From the NCBI RefSeq assembly GCF_034702125.1, contig NC_085872.1, positions 34,886,088 through 34,950,087 of the forward strand: a DNA stretch of 64,000 nt. Reading direction: 5' to 3'. Positions 22,156 to 40,288 of this stretch are shown here, piece by piece. The notes beneath the pieces are model-generated. The model ran no database searches, was not told the origin of the DNA, and saw nothing but the letters and a program-made list of their open reading frames with translations. Origin of the DNA: Engraulis encrasicolus (taxonomy: Eukaryota > Chordata > Actinopteri > Clupeiformes > Engraulidae). Made by a program: the position numbers and the translations under genes. Within the stretch, counting starts at the first letter, position 1, and the number at the start of each line of letters is the position of its first letter.

Positions 22156-23180
22156 AGAATAAGCTACCTACCAAATTGGCTTGTGACACTGAAACCGCCA
22201 AGTTTTGCCAGCATTTGGCCCGTTGGCAGGTGCCAGTGTCAAGCCCTGGACAGTACGTATTGTCAATTGCATGACAGTAGGCTATGACACTTTTTAACCA
22301 CAGGTGATGCTGGTAAATTGTAATGTATGGCATAGTTGGGTTGTGATTTACAATTGCTTTTTGGCAGAGGTGACTCTAGGTTCAGCTGGGCCCCCAAGCG
22401 AAATGTCAAAGGAATAAACATTTGAAAGAAATTTGGCACTATAGTGTAGCAAAGTGTAAGCTGCCTGTTATTCACCATCCAGGGGCGGCCTCGCTCCAAG
22501 CGGCACTGCCTAGCCTGGTGACAAGATTCACCTCTGCTCTTTGGACTTATAATGTCTTGGCAGACAGTAAAGAGTCTCTTGCTCTTAGGGGGTGCATGCA
22601 GTCAGTGCATTGACCATGGCTTGGTTGCAGCTGGGATTATACAGCTTGGTGAAATGGTGAAAGCTGCAATGTTTTTTTAATAATCTATTGTCAGCTACTG
22701 CGGCATCTCAAAGTACCGATGCAACTACACAGTATATAAAGAGTTTATCTGCATCATGCCAACAAGTCAGACTAGGCTCCACCTGAACTGCTTATCAGCA
22801 CTTTTTACTCCATTTGGTTTGGAATAGAATGTACCGGTAAGAGAGGAGGGACTGTCCTGGCCTTAGAACCGAACCACCTACGCCGATTTCACCAGGACCA
22901 CATGCTTTAGTACTCCACCATTGCTGCAATATCCTTCCGCGTGTGTATGTAGTACACAAAAGTGGCTAATATTGTAAATGCATACGCAACAGATTTGTGA
23001 TACATAATTGGAATACAATCAAAATAATAGAATAGAAATATATTTATCACATGTGCAATTAAACGGTAACCCATTAGCTAAAAGGGTTGACCCTATCAGA
23101 AATATAGTTCCGGTCACATAAAACCATCTGCGTTCCCATATTGCTCCTTTCCACTTGGATGCCAAAGTCGGGATCAGATC
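22156..23180 (+). other. eif4a2 5' flank
   Basis: Spacer between the gypsy insertion and the eif4a2 start codon. The eif4a2 promoter and 5' untranslated region must be at its right end. A pyrimidine-rich GCTCCTTTCC near 23142 could mark transcription start, but I cannot fix it. No other gene is seen. Confidence 0.4.
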
Positions 23181-28693
<5,513 letters not shown>

Positions 28694-29262
28694 ATCCTCG
28701 AGGTCCTTAAATGCAGGTATAGCTATTGAATAATCACTTGCATTGCGCTTTTTGTCGAAGGAATACCCCTATTCTCAATGCTGGCTGTGGACAAGACTTC
28801 TCTCAAAATTTGAAAAAAGTGACGTGAATTTATTTTGCAGAAGGTTGTAGAATCGAATCAGTACAGTTTGACTGCTGGTGCGGTATGCAAAACATGAGGT
28901 CTTTAAATGTATTCTTTATCAGGTATTTTTTTCCTAGTTCATTAAATATGTATGTATTAGATGTACTTCACCATTTGGTAATTTACTTGTGGACTAAAAG
29001 ATATAAGTGTTGCATTAAATCTGCCAATTATGTTATGCTAACATTTTGTGCAGTTCAATATGGATCATTCTGACTTTTCAGTAATATACAAGCACTTTTT
29101 AGTTAGTTTTGTGGAATGTATTAATTTAATTGTATATCTGGATAAGCTTTTTTGTTTTTTCCTTGTATGTTGTCTTTTTTGGTTTGAAATCCTCTGAAGA
29201 TGGGCCATAAATGCTACACTTCAGTTCATGCCTGTTATTTTGAAGTATTTGACCCATTTTAA

Positions 29263-29268
29263 AATAAA
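29263..29268 (+). terminator. eif4a2 polyadenylation signal
   Basis: AATAAA about 570 bases after the stop codon, followed within 30 bases by a GT-rich stretch (GATGATGTTGACTCTTGTG). It is the best candidate for the eif4a2 3' end. Confidence 0.7.
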
Positions 29269-29299
29269 AGAGGATGATGTTGACTCTTGTGTCCTGGTT

Positions 29300-30446
29300 T
29301 ACTTTGCTTTAAATCTTCCATGGTTTAAAATGCTGAATGGGGAGCTTGAACCATACAGGGGAATTTGTTGACCTTGGTTAAGCTTTTGGGAGTCCACATT
29401 TGTGCCAGTATCAGCCATGCTGAATGAGTACATTGGTGGCAGTGAAAAGTATGTGTACAGGATGTAGCAAACTATGTAACTGGGATATGGATCATACAAA
29501 AAACAACCTTGGAGCTTTGGTTCGATGAAATGGCAGTCATTGATTTTCGGTAGCTAAACTGCAATGAATGAAATTGTCATTAAGTGGTTCTCGTAAAGCC
29601 CATTGTATCAAGATTTTAGTGTACCGGTATACTTTTTGTCCCTTTTTACAGCAAAACTAATCAAAACCAAACTCCATGCTAGGACCTACTTTTTTATCTT
29701 TAGATATTTTAAAGTGAGCACGTCCTGCTTCACGTCAATTGGAATGTAGCTGTACTAGCTGGGTAGAAGAACTGCAGGCCTGTAAACATGTGGTAGTAAT
29801 GGTGAGCCTCAGTGTAGTTGCTGGGGTCGGTGGGGTGAATTTGTCTTTGTGGGTGGTCTGAAATTCAAATTAACATGTTGAAGTTCACTGGCCTATGGTG
29901 TGCTTAGGGTAGATAAAGACAAACTGGCTCTGCTTCAATAACCTAGGGAGAGTGGTATACTGACCTAAACTGCACCCAATAATTCAATTTCAGGTACTTA
30001 TCCCATAATAAAACGAGCTGGGAATGCCATTTCTACAAGCCATTTCCTGTGCTGCTCACTAGTGGTCATTGTGTAGTTCAAAAGATAAAAAGGAAATCCT
30101 ACTGATTTCTCCAAGGCAAGTCAATACATGCGCATGCATATTCCGGCCAAAGCTGCCGTCTACTTGACATTCCAAAGCTTGTCTGATTTATCCAAGCAAA
30201 TGAGGGAACTCTCGACAATTCAACTTTTAACTCCTGCAATGTAACTCAACCTGTTCTCATATCCCCTTCAAACTTTCCATTTATCCTCACCACCTCTAGG
30301 CACCATGTAAGCACCATGACCAAGGACTGTTTACATACTTGGACCCCAAGATAATGTATGTTATCTGACCACAATTGATCAAAAAGTGGTGTTCTCTGAA
30401 CATTTTGCCTCTGCATCCATGCAAAAGTGGGTTTGCATGCCAACAT
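29300..30446. other. Spacer right of eif4a2
   Basis: AT-rich sequence with only short chance frames. I see no exon, RNA gene or clear transposon. Confidence 0.5.
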
Positions 30447-30880
30447 GTCAAGTCAAGTCAAGTTTATTGTCAATTTCTTTACATGCACTGGTCATACAAA
30501 GAATTTGAAATTGCGTTTCTTGCTCTCCCATGCAGACATAGACTAATCTAGGTAAGGACATAGACAGTATAGACATAGACAGTACTCATACATGGACATA
30601 GACAGTATGGACGTAGACATTGCTCATACAGACATTTAAAGTGCAAGACTGGACAACAGAAGACTTGTAGAGAACATACATTAAGAGGAGGTATTTTGTT
30701 GTTCTTTTTCCTAAAAGTCCTTTATAGCGTTCTGACATAGTAATAGTAGCATTTGAAGAAATAAATAATTAAAAAAGGTTTTTATTTAAATACACCAGCA
30801 GCAGTATGTGTGTGTGTGTGTGTTTGTATGTGTTTTGTGTGCGTGTGTGTGTGTGCGCGTGTGTGTGTGTGTATGTGTAT

Positions 30881-30916
<36 letters not shown>

Positions 30917-30963
30917 TTAGTGCAGGTAGAAAGTGCGGTGTGTGCGTCTGTGTGTGTGTACCT

Positions 30964-31012
<49 letters not shown>

Positions 31013-31073
31013 TGAGTATGAGTTGTGTGTCAGTGTGTGTATGTTTGGGTTTAGTGCAGAAAGTGCAGTGTGC

Positions 31074-31141
<68 letters not shown>

Positions 31142-31953
31142 ATGTGTATGTTTTGAGTTAGTGCAGGTTGAAAGTTCAGTCACAGATGGAGTAGTGCAGG
31201 TGGAGTGTTCAGTCGCAGATATGGTGGTGGGGATGAGGGGGGGGAGCGTTGTCAGTGGCCTGGCTGGCTAGAGGCTGACAGTGAAGGGAGAGTGGGTTGA
31301 GTGTTCAGTATCTTGATTGCTTGATGCATCGTGCTGCTTGTAAGCCTGGTGGTACGGGAACGGAGGCGCCTGTACCTCTTTCCAGAGGGCAGGAGGCTGA
31401 ACAGTTTGTGTGCAGGGTGGCTTGTGTCTTTGATGATCATCAGTGCTTTTCGGGTGAGGCGTGCGGTGTAAATGTCCTGCAGGGAGGGGAGTGGTACTCC
31501 AATGATCTTCTTCGCTGTGTTCACAACACGCTGGAGTGTCTTCCTGTTTTTCTCCGTGCAGCTTCCTCCCCACACTGTGATGCAGCTGGACACGACGCTC
31601 TCTATGGTTCCTCTGTAGAATGTTGTCATGATGGAGGGTGTAGCACTTGCCTTCTTTAGTTTGCGCAAGAAGTAGAGACGCTGATGGGCCTTCTTCGCCA
31701 GTGATGTAGTGTTGGTGGTCCAAGAGAGGTCGTCGCTGATGTGCACTCCAAGGAACTTGGTGCTGCTCACTCTCTCCACAGCATCACCGTCGATGGTCAG
31801 TGGTGGCAGTTGTTTTTGGACCCTCTGAAAGTTGACAACAATCTCCTTGGTCTTGTTGACATTCAGCAGGAGGTTGTTTTCCAGATCTGCCGTGTTGACC
31901 AAGGTATCGCTATCATTGACTTGTTCATAAGCATGAAACAAATTCATGTGTAA
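30447..31953 (-). mobile_element. 5'-truncated LINE (L2/CR1-like)
   Basis: On the minus strand 31252..31947 encodes 231 aa from the C-terminal end of a reverse-transcriptase ORF2: NVNKTKEIVVNF, KFLGVHISDDLSW, AHQRLYFLRKLKKA, FYRGTIESVVSSCITVWGG and LFSLLPSGKRYR are all standard blocks of fish L2-like LINEs. The catalytic core is missing. The 3' UTR runs to about 30447 and ends in repeats of TCAAG (plus strand), interrupted by GT microsatellites. The open frame is unusually long for a dead copy. Confidence 0.75.
30806..31141. repeat. Three (GT)n tracts inside the LINE tail
   Basis: Imperfect GT runs at about 30806-30915, 30967-31014 and 31072-31141 alternate with a repeated unit containing TTTAGTGCAG. 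Proteins read here are Val-Cys or Thr-His artefacts. Confidence 0.95.
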
Positions 31954-32204
31954 TCAGTGTGTGTGACACGAGAGTTTGTATGTGGTCCTTACAGTGATGC
32001 CAAAGGTGTATGTATATATGGCTAGGTATCAATAGATGATACCCTTTTGCATTGCGTCATAAGCCTGACTGCCTAGACCTAAACCTTTCCCTAAATTTGA
32101 CTGACTGAAACATGCTTGTCCCATGGTGGCCTTTACCCAAGGGGGCCAGAACGAGTTTTCAAGTGGTGGTGCATTTTTCTTTTTTCGTTCCTTATTTCTT
32201 AAAT

Positions 32205-32500
32205 GGACACTGAGATTTTTAGTTGTTTATTTCCAGAATTCATGCTGCCCATTCACTAATGTTACCTTTTTTATGAATACTTACCACCAGCATCAAATTC
32301 TAAGTATTCATTATGACTTGAAAAATTGCACTTTTCATACATGAAAAGGGAGATCTTCTCCCAGGTCCGCCATTTTGAATTTCCAAAAATGGCCATTTTT
32401 AGCTGCAATAATGACTGTACTTGGACCATACTAGAAAATATTTGTTTAATACTTGGTAAACTTTCATGTAAATATCAAATTTGGCTATGGGGATCCAAGT
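32205..32500 (+). repeat. Dispersed repeat shared with 59745-59960
   Basis: Blocks such as CCAGAATTCATGCTGCCCAT, ACTTACCACCA and GCACTTTTCATACATGAAAA occur in the same order and orientation at both loci. I cannot assign a family; there is no coding frame. Confidence 0.75.
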
Positions 32501-32879
32501 GCACCACTGCATCCCCCTTTCCGGCACCTATGCCTTTACCTTTTGGGCTCTATGAGGCCGATGCAAGGGCGAGGGGCAGTCATATTTATGGGCATAGTGT
32601 GAGCCTTTGAAAAAGGTTTTGATTAAAATACAAGCTAGTATGATGCAAAAGTCAAATTCTCTTTTGATCGGTCAATGTGTCAACATGCGACAAAATAGGC
32701 AGAGAGAAAACAAGAGGAGAATGTAGAATCAAAGTTGTGAGACTGTAGACTTTTCACATGTACGACACTTTCAGGGTCACACCACCTCTGCCGTGACCTT
32801 TGACCTGCAGTGTTACTCACTCACTTACTTGCTGACTCAGTTACAGTACATGCATGTCTATAATGACAATTCTTGCTGG

Positions 32880-33050
32880 CCCAACCGTGGCCAACCGGTG
32901 GGGGCACTCGCCTGCCATGCGGCTGACCCGGTTTTGATACCCGGCCCGAGTCCTTTGCCGACCCCTCCCTGTCTCTCTCCCAATCCGCTTCCTGTCCACC
33001 TCTCACACTGTCCTGTCAAATGAAGTCGTAAAAGACCAAAAGAAAAAAGA
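32880..33050 (+). mobile_element. tRNA-derived SINE copy
   Basis: It has a degenerate tRNA-like head (CCGTGGCCAACCGG, then GGTTTTGATACC in place of the B box), a body with CCCTCCCTGTCTCTCTCCCA and an A-rich tail. Same family as 47664 and 36697. Confidence 0.65.
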
Positions 33051-34690
33051 AAGAATTCTTGCTTTGTATACCTTTTAATGAACTCAACAAGTACCATCCT
33101 CTATGCCAACTCAGGCCCAGGGACCATATCCGGCCTGCTGAGCCATTTCATCTGGCCCGCAGAGCTTGTGCAAGAAAGACCACTCTTACCCAACATTCTT
33201 AAAATGGCTACCCAATACAGGGGTCTTTGGGCTTTGACATTAACCAAGGATGTATTCATCAATGAAATAGTCAAAAAGTTACGTTGACGTAGATTATTTG
33301 TTATTTCTGGCACAAGTTGCCAGTATTGTGAACCCAAATGTGACCAAAATAATTGTCCACGTATACTCTATGTATGTATGCAGTGCCCATCAACAGGACA
33401 TTGTTTGGTGTCTGTAATGCAGTGCCAGTCCAGTTAATGATTGGCTGTTAATTGCAGTTGTTATTCATAGGTGAAACAGCCTCCACCCCTAACTTGTGTT
33501 CTCAAAGTTGTTTGACATTTTATAAATAGGAGGCAGCTGTCTATTGAAAGCTGCAAAGTAAAGAGATATCGGGTTTCTGAAGTGCAGTCTGTAGGGGGAG
33601 CATCATGATTTGAAACAAACCAAAACAAAAAAGAAAACACAAACCTCTTATACACATTCTTTGGAAGCCGCGTTGTTGAATTTTAACCCAACATGGCAAC
33701 ATTACATTTTTTTTGGTCAAATTTAGAATTGGTGAAACACGAGACAAAATTAGAGAAAGAATTAGAAAGTATATTTTGTGAGTTCGTGAGATGAATTCAA
33801 AACCAATCAAGAACACAGTTTTCTTGAGTTTCCATGTATCTCTTGAGTTTTCTAGCATTTCCAGCATGTGGCAGCACCATACAGCAGTCCCACTTTGCAC
33901 CACTGTAAAGCATACAAGTCTTTATGTGTCTTGAATATGTGGTAGCTACTCACAGAGGTCACAAATCACATCACTGTTAAGTAGCATGTGTGATTATTTT
34001 ACATGCACTATACTGTAGTGTGTGTCAACGTGTTGAAAGGGTCTTTGTCCTACTTTTGTATGTAGGCCTACTTCTAAGTATTTTGTGAAGTATTCCCAAC
34101 TTACAATTACTGTAGGCTACAACCACAAAAAAAAAATTCAACTATGATTTAACCTCATGGAATACAGTACTTTGAAGTGGACACTTAACCTTGAACAGCC
34201 ATCGTTTGTACAACATGCTGTGGATTTACAGCATGTGATTCAATTCACTGAATAACTTGCCTAACTAGCTATTGACAACCAGATTTTGACAAATTGATGC
34301 AGAGGCAACAAGTTAAATCATTAAGCATTAAAACATCTATCAGCATTCCACATCCTTCTGCGTCCACATTACTATAGTAAATGAAAGGTGATTAAATGTA
34401 AATATCAGACATTATCTTTCCATAGAGTTTAAGTCACAGGGCATTGCACCACTGCAGGTGTGTATGCTACTGGAGGTCAATGAAAAAAGATGCCTTAGAG
34501 CTGGCAGGTTGGCTTATTTAGCAAAACCAGACAAAGAACGTTGTGGCTGTGTGTACCTTAGCACTTGCTGTGCCTTAATTGTGCCAATTCAGTTAAGCAC
34601 ATGTTAGGCCAAATGAAAACAAACATAAGCCTTGTGCATATAATGAACAATAGTGAGCCACTTAGTTAGTGTTACCAAAGAGGCTTGAGA
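33051..34690. other. Spacer without recognised gene
   Basis: Possible fragments of the hAT family seen at 39929 (GGCCTGCTGAGCC...TCTGGCCC near 33132-33160). Otherwise nothing identified. Confidence 0.45.
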
Positions 34691-36180
34691 CAAGAGGGCT
34701 TACTCACGTCATAACAGCGTAGTACGAAATGATGGCGAGGGGAGTACGGAAATTGTATTCTTCTTCTACGGTCAGTAGTGGAGGCATGGTCGGAGTGTGG
34801 AACAGGTCATAGGACAGCGTGAATGTCTGTCAGCTGTCCTTAATTACCCCCAGCATTACTGCTGACCAACAGCTGCAGTTAATTTGGCCACAAATTATCC
34901 ATCATGGTGTCGCCCCCACTGACCATGCGCAAGGGAGTACGGAGATTGTATCCATCGCACCCACTGACCAATGACCATGCGCAAGGGAGTTAATTTTCCA
35001 TCCACTCGTGTCCTCAGGCAACGCAATGCATTTCCCCCCGAGAGATTGTTCTTATGTTGAGTTTCTTTGGTTGAAACCAAGGAGAGTAGAGACAGGAGGG
35101 CTTACTGACGTCATAACAGCGTAGTATGAAATGATGGCGAGGGGAGTACGGAAATGTTATTCTTCTTCTATGGTCAGTATGGGGCACCTAAGTCACGCCC
35201 TTCTACTTCCGATCCATGGGGCTGGAGCTCTCAAAATTTTGAATTGGAGTTAACGGAGTGAGTCAAGCTAAATCCTCATCCCGTTTGGCATGTGCTCCGG
35301 ATTTCACATATGATGACAGTAAATTTGAAAGGTTTGGTTTTGCGTCGTAAGACCACTCATTTTCGACACGCAAGAAACGTTATTTTAGCTTTTGTGCAAA
35401 ACTGTGTTAGAGACTACACGTGCGCCTCGCATATCTGACGTGAACCGAGGCACAGCCAACCCTACCGCTGCACTGCGGCTTAAGTGGCTGCACGTCGGAC
35501 ATGCGACGTCTGTTGTGTAGTCCAAATAATTGTATATTTTTGCACACACACAACTCAAAAATCGCTTGCCAAGTGAAGTCAACAAGCACACCATTGGTTG
35601 TTATTAATTCTGAGGCACAGCATATGTGTGATCGACGGGGAAATGCGAGGTGGATCGGAAAATAGCTTTGATCAGTCCATTACAGCCCAGTCAAAAGTTT
35701 TTGCGTTGCCAGCCCCACAAGCTGCCCGGAAGGGGTGGAGACTTAGGTGCCCCATTGGAAGCGTCAGGGAAGCATGCAATGCCACTTCCGCGAGGGTCGG
35801 AGTGTGGAACAGGTCATAGGACAGCGTGAATGTTTGTCAGCTGTCCTTAATTACCCCCAGCAATTACTGCTGACCAACAGCTGCAGTTAATTTGGCCACA
35901 AATTATCCATCATGGTGTCGCCCCCACTGACCATGCGCAAGGGAGTACGGAGATTGTATCCATCGCACCCACTGACCAATGACCATGCGCAAGGGAGTTA
36001 ATTTTCCATCCACTCGTGTCCTCAGGCAACGCCCCCGTACTACACCGTGGCCAATGCATTTCCCCCCCGAGAGATTGTTCTTCTGTCGAGTTTCTTTGGT
36101 TTGTACCTAGGAGCTCGGCTCCTCGTTCTGTTCACCCCTAGACTCCGTTTAATAAATATCTTTTTTTCGATACCTTTTTT
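34691..36180. repeat. Tandem pair of LTR-like repeats, one interrupted by a transposon
   Basis: A unit of about 390 bp beginning TGACGTCATAACAGCGTAGTA occurs at about 34690-35085 and again at about 35100-36110. Both contain GGTCATAGGACAGCGTGAAT, GCTGTCCTTAATTACCCCCA and CCACTCGTGTCCTCAGGCAA. The second copy runs on to AATAAATATC near 36150, like the end of an LTR. Between its first 80 bases and the rest lies an insert with inverted ends (next entry). No retroviral genes are near. Confidence 0.6.
35181..35753. mobile_element. DNA transposon with GGGGCACC ends
   Basis: It starts GGGGCACCTAAGTC and ends GACTTAGGTGCCCC, with further inverted similarity inwards (GCCCTTC / GAAGGGG). It is 573 bp and lacks a transposase frame. 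Compared with the uninterrupted copy, about 40 extra bases lie between its right end and the resumed repeat, so the target duplication cannot be read cleanly. Confidence 0.55.
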
Positions 36181-36696
36181 CCGTTTTGAGTCCCTTTTAT
36201 GTTTCAGTTAGACATACATGTTCAGCTCAGAACATTTACGGGTCAGTGCACTATTGATTTAATGTTTGGTTTATAAGGACTATTATTTGGACATGCCCGG
36301 AGACGGCAATTGTAGACGGCCATTGTAAAGTGAATTGAGAGAAAATCCAAATTAGCCAAATAACGGAGAACACCGCAAACATGAAATGAACAGTGATGGG
36401 GACTCTAAGACATTGCAGACAACTCAAAAGGGGCAACACAAGAGAAAAAGGAAATAGTGAAAAGCGAATAGAATATAAAAAAGCTAATATGTCTACAGCT
36501 GATGTTTTCCACGAAAAAAAACATTCAATGATTCACTTCTTGTAATACTGATCTTTTTAATGAGTGCTGGCAATGTAAACAAAATCGACAATTTTCATCA
36601 GTCATACCTCTACTTTCAATTGAGATAGTCTACACATACTGTATATTGAATTGAAATAACAGCTAGATTTGTCTTAAAAAGTACAATCTCGCTCTA

Positions 36697-36830
36697 CCAA
36701 TGGGCACCGGGTACGATTCTGGCCTGGGTCATTTCCCAAACCTACCTCATCTATCTCCCCACTTGCTTCCTGTCTGACTTCACTCTACTATGAAAAATAA
36801 AAAAGGCATTAAAAAAAAAGAAATAAAAAC
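36697..36830 (+). mobile_element. 5'-truncated SINE copy
   Basis: B-box-like GGTACGATTCTGG followed by the pyrimidine-rich SINE body and a run of A-rich tail near 36790-36830. Same family as 32880 and 47664. Confidence 0.5.
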
Positions 36831-36917
36831 CATTACAATCTTACCAGCTGAAATAAAAGGAATTCACAGACATGTCTTCAACTCAATTAAAAAGACCCAG
36901 CATTAACAACAAACATG

Positions 36918-36925
36918 CGCACACA

Positions 36926-36998
<73 letters not shown>

Positions 36999-37088
36999 CC
37001 ACCCACGCACACGCGCACACACACACACATACAGTACACACACACACACACTCTCTCTCTCACACACTCACACACACACACACACACA
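36918..37088. repeat. (CA)n microsatellites
   Basis: CA runs at about 36918-36992 and 37018-37088 with short CT interruptions. Confidence 0.95.
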
Positions 37089-37099
37089 GGTACAGCATG

Positions 37100-38244
37100 G
37101 CACAGAGCCGCAAAACAACAGCAAAAGACAGCATATCTGGTCAGCAGCTTGATGTGTAGTTCAACAAACTTTCCTGTGCGTTCAAACGTAGAGGAATCGG
37201 ATTCTGTGGGCAGTGTCAAGCCTAGCCACTTTCTCTTTTGGGACTAAAACAAAATATAGAGACCCCGCATCATGTGTCCATATACAGTATGTGGTTACTG
37301 GCTCCCAAATGTCCCTTACAACTGCTAGTTTGTTTGACTGAAATGGAGGCTGTCCTTCTAGTAACCTCACACATATAGCTTTTATCAACTGGTCTCATAA
37401 GTGAACGGCGATAATAAAGGCAAGACACACCTCACGCTATCCAGCTGACAACTTTACTTCCTCCTGTCCATTGAACCCTGTCTATGGTATGACCGTTGCT
37501 CTTTCTATTCCTCTGCAGGAACTAGCTGGAAGCATTCTGTCCTCTGCTTGTCCAGCCATATGCGAGTCCCTAACCATTTTTTTGGTTGCACATTAATTTG
37601 GGTTAGGTGGACAGATTTTTACTAAATCTTGGGTGCGAATACTCTATACAAGGCACATTAACTCATTAACTTTTCGAGGTCAACGTGGAGACCTATTTTC
37701 TTTTCAGACTTGGTACTGTATAACAATGATGGGCATGTCATTAATCTGCCCTTGTTTTCAAAGGCAACATCTTCAATGCATCTGTCTTACTATTACGGTC
37801 TTGTTTTACTACTTTGATTGGGTGACGAGGGAGTGCATCCCAATCTGTACAGTGCTCTTCAAATAGCTGTGCTCTCTTAATGCACCAAACCAAACCATCA
37901 AGTCATAGCTTTTAATGAAGTTTGATGGAGTGACTTCTAGGTGCATCTTAGAATACTTTATGTTCATGAACATGTCAAAACTCTTCAGTCTCTTAAAAAA
38001 AATATTTAAATATCACAAGACTTGTGCACAACATTCACTTCTTTGGAAGAAAAAAAAGTCACAGAATTTACAGTAAAAGAAAAATACAGTACAGAAAAAC
38101 AGTACATGTGTGAAAAAAAAACATTTCAAAAGTTCAAGTCCAAAAATTCACATCTAGTTCGAAATAAATGTCTAGGACTATTCATTCTTTGGTGATGGCA
38201 AACACAACCATGCAATTTCATAATTTCATAAACCACCCAAAAGC
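37100..38244 (-). other. Probable b3gnt5 3' untranslated region and spacer
   Basis: AT-rich sequence downstream of the b3gnt5 stop codon. No AATAAA on the minus strand close to the stop was identified, so the 3' end is not fixed. No other gene is seen. Confidence 0.4.
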
Positions 38245-39375
38245 TTAAAAAATGTTTGCTATCTTGCAAGAGTAAGTGTTGAGGTTGAAGGGGTTGCATA
38301 GTAGCCTCGTCCTGGTCATGGAGCAGTAGAGCAGTCCCAGGGAGCCGGAGTCCACCGTCTGGACCTCGGGGCTGGTGGCACTCTCCCACAGCTCCCGCAG
38401 GTCTCCCTCATGCCCATGGGACGTGATCATCCGCTTGTAGACGCACGGGTGATAGGGCGTCTTCCTCTCGCCCGAGAAGAAGTTGTGCGCCTTCGGGGTC
38501 ACCCCGATGACGCTGGCGCAGATGCCCATGAAGACGTCGTCGATGTGGAGCGTGGCGTTGAGCGTCAGGGTGGCCTCCCGTATCCGCAGAGCCACGTCTC
38601 TGGAGAGCACGTACGCCGCCCCTCCCGTGTACGGCGGATAGGACGACCAGGGGTACATCTCTGGTGACACGTAATACTTGTTGGTCTTCCAGCGAACCGG
38701 GCCTGAGTTTCTGAACACCCTGCCCACCCACAGTTCCCGAGCGCCATCCGCCTGTTGGCCAGCCTCCTGCAGGTAGCGGACGAGATTGGGCATGTGGATG
38801 AACATGTCATCGTCGGAGGAGATCACGAACCGAGCCTGGCTGCAGTGGTCGTGCATCCAGTTGAACTGGAGGAGCAGCTTGACCGTGAGGTTATAGAAAG
38901 AATCGACAAAGTCCTGCTGGATCAAGTCGTGGTGTCTCTGGTCCTCCTGCTTCAGCTGCTGCTGGACCAGCATCTTGGGGTCGTGCCCGGGATCCTGCAC
39001 CCCCAAAACAAACAGCACCTTCACAGACACCCCCAGCTCCCTCTTGATGTAGCTCTCGTTGCCCCAGGTGGCCCGTATCCCTTCACGACGTTGGAAATTC
39101 TTGGGGCTGCTCTTGACGAAGAGGAGGAGGAAGACGTCCTCGGACTTGAGGCACTTGTCCACGTGGTTGATCAAATATCGGTGGTCGCTGAATTTGCGCG
39201 CTTCCTCTGGGCTGACGACAAAGCTGTCGTTTCTGAAACTGGGGCCGAAGAAGAAGTAGGAGGCCGTCACAGCGTTGTTCAGGGTGTCCCAGTACACCAT
39301 GACCCCTGACAGGAGGAGACAGGTGGAGAGCACCTGCATGAAATGCAAGTGCTGGATGCGGAAATTACGATACAT
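38245..39375 (-). CDS. b3gnt5: Lactosylceramide beta-1,3-N-acetylglucosaminyltransferase
   Basis: A single uninterrupted frame of 376 aa. B3GNT5 adds GlcNAc in beta-1,3 linkage to lactosylceramide in the Golgi and so starts the lacto/neolacto glycolipid series. The protein is type II: a short cytoplasmic tail, then a membrane anchor at about residues 12-28 (FMQVLSTCLLLSGVMVYW). The family 31 glycosyltransferase domain shows RATWGNE, EDQRHHDLIQQDFVDSFYN, the metal-binding DDD at 188-190, KYYVSPEMYPWSSYPPYTGG, IDDVFMG and FFSGERKTPYHPC. These blocks match B3GNT5 more closely than other B3GNT or B3GALT enzymes. The coding part is in one exon, as in mammals. A splice acceptor (TTTCTTTCAG) ends at 39560, so the exon probably starts at 39559 with 184 bases of 5' UTR. 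Fish often have two copies; which one this is cannot be told. Confidence 0.93.
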   Translation of the reverse strand: MYRNFRIQHLHFMQVLSTCLLLSGVMVYWDTLNNAVTASYFFFGPSFRNDSFVVSPEEARKFSDHRYLINHVDKCLKSEDVFLLLFVKSSPKNFQRREGIRATWGNESYIKRELGVSVKVLFVLGVQDPGHDPKMLVQQQLKQEDQRHHDLIQQDFVDSFYNLTVKLLLQFNWMHDHCSQARFVISSDDDMFIHMPNLVRYLQEAGQQADGARELWVGRVFRNSGPVRWKTNKYYVSPEMYPWSSYPPYTGGAAYVLSRDVALRIREATLTLNATLHIDDVFMGICASVIGVTPKAHNFFSGERKTPYHPCVYKRMITSHGHEGDLRELWESATSPEVQTVDSGSLGLLYCSMTRTRLLCNPFNLNTYSCKIANIF

Positions 39376-39928
39376 CTTGCGGTGGTCTTTTAGCTTTCTG
39401 GATTAATAAGGTGAAGTCGACACAGAGACACAGGCAAGCTGGGGGGTTCTTTTGAGGGTTTCACACCATCTGTGTGATGTTTGGGTTTGGCTTTTGAGGT
39501 CATTGTTTTGTTTCAGTCAGTTCACTACAGTGGTCAGCTTCTCCCCATGGATGATGCGCCTGAAAGAAAGAATGTGTGATATAAGTGTGGACGTAGTAAG
39601 ACATGAAACATAATAAGTCTCTCAGATTAGAGGTCTTTGTTTGTTGAACATGAACAGTACGGATTTGTTATTAAGCGTATTCCACTGTAAAAACTGAAGC
39701 AGCAGAGCTTTTTTATTTTTCATTTTCTTGGGAGTGTCTTGCAGTGATAAGGGAAGTATGGTACTTAGTCATATGTCACACCAAAGTAGTAAGTGACAAA
39801 GCCACTGATGAATGTTTAGTAACAGGAAACTGACTTGCAACGATATTCAATTTGTACCATATGCACTTTACAGTATGTGTGAATAGGGTTGGTTATAATG
39901 TATTGCAATGTTGAGTGATAGCCTAGAA

Positions 39929-40288
39929 CTGGGGGGGTCAAACTCAAAATACAAAATCTGAAACGAAGTTGGGGGACAAGCTCAATATTTATTTTTTAAA
40001 ACGCCCTATAATTGTGCATACACACTCTTAATACTCATATTTAAATTTCACAAAAAGATTCCCATCATAGTTCAAATATGCCTGCACATATTCTGTTGCA
40101 TAGGAGTCTGAGCTGTTTCACTCATATTCCTGTGACACACCAAATTTCATGTTCAAGTCTTATAAGTTCTACGCTATATATTAATGGTGTATGTGGGCAA
40201 TTTGCAAAACACATTTGAAATTATCTCGCATTAATAAAATGACTCGGCGGGCCAGATTTGGCCCCCGGGCCTGAGTTTGACATCCCTG
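39929..40288. mobile_element. hAT-type miniature transposon, 360 bp
   Basis: Inverted ends contain GTCAAACTCA and TGAGTTTGAC. The 8-bp duplication GCCTAGAA is at 39921-39928 and 40289-40296. No frame. It lies in the b3gnt5 upstream region. Confidence 0.8.

Noticed and set aside
38755..39309. 184-codon open frame on the plus strand
   Set aside because: It is the antisense of the b3gnt5 coding exon; GC-rich codon use leaves the opposite strand open. No homology recognised.
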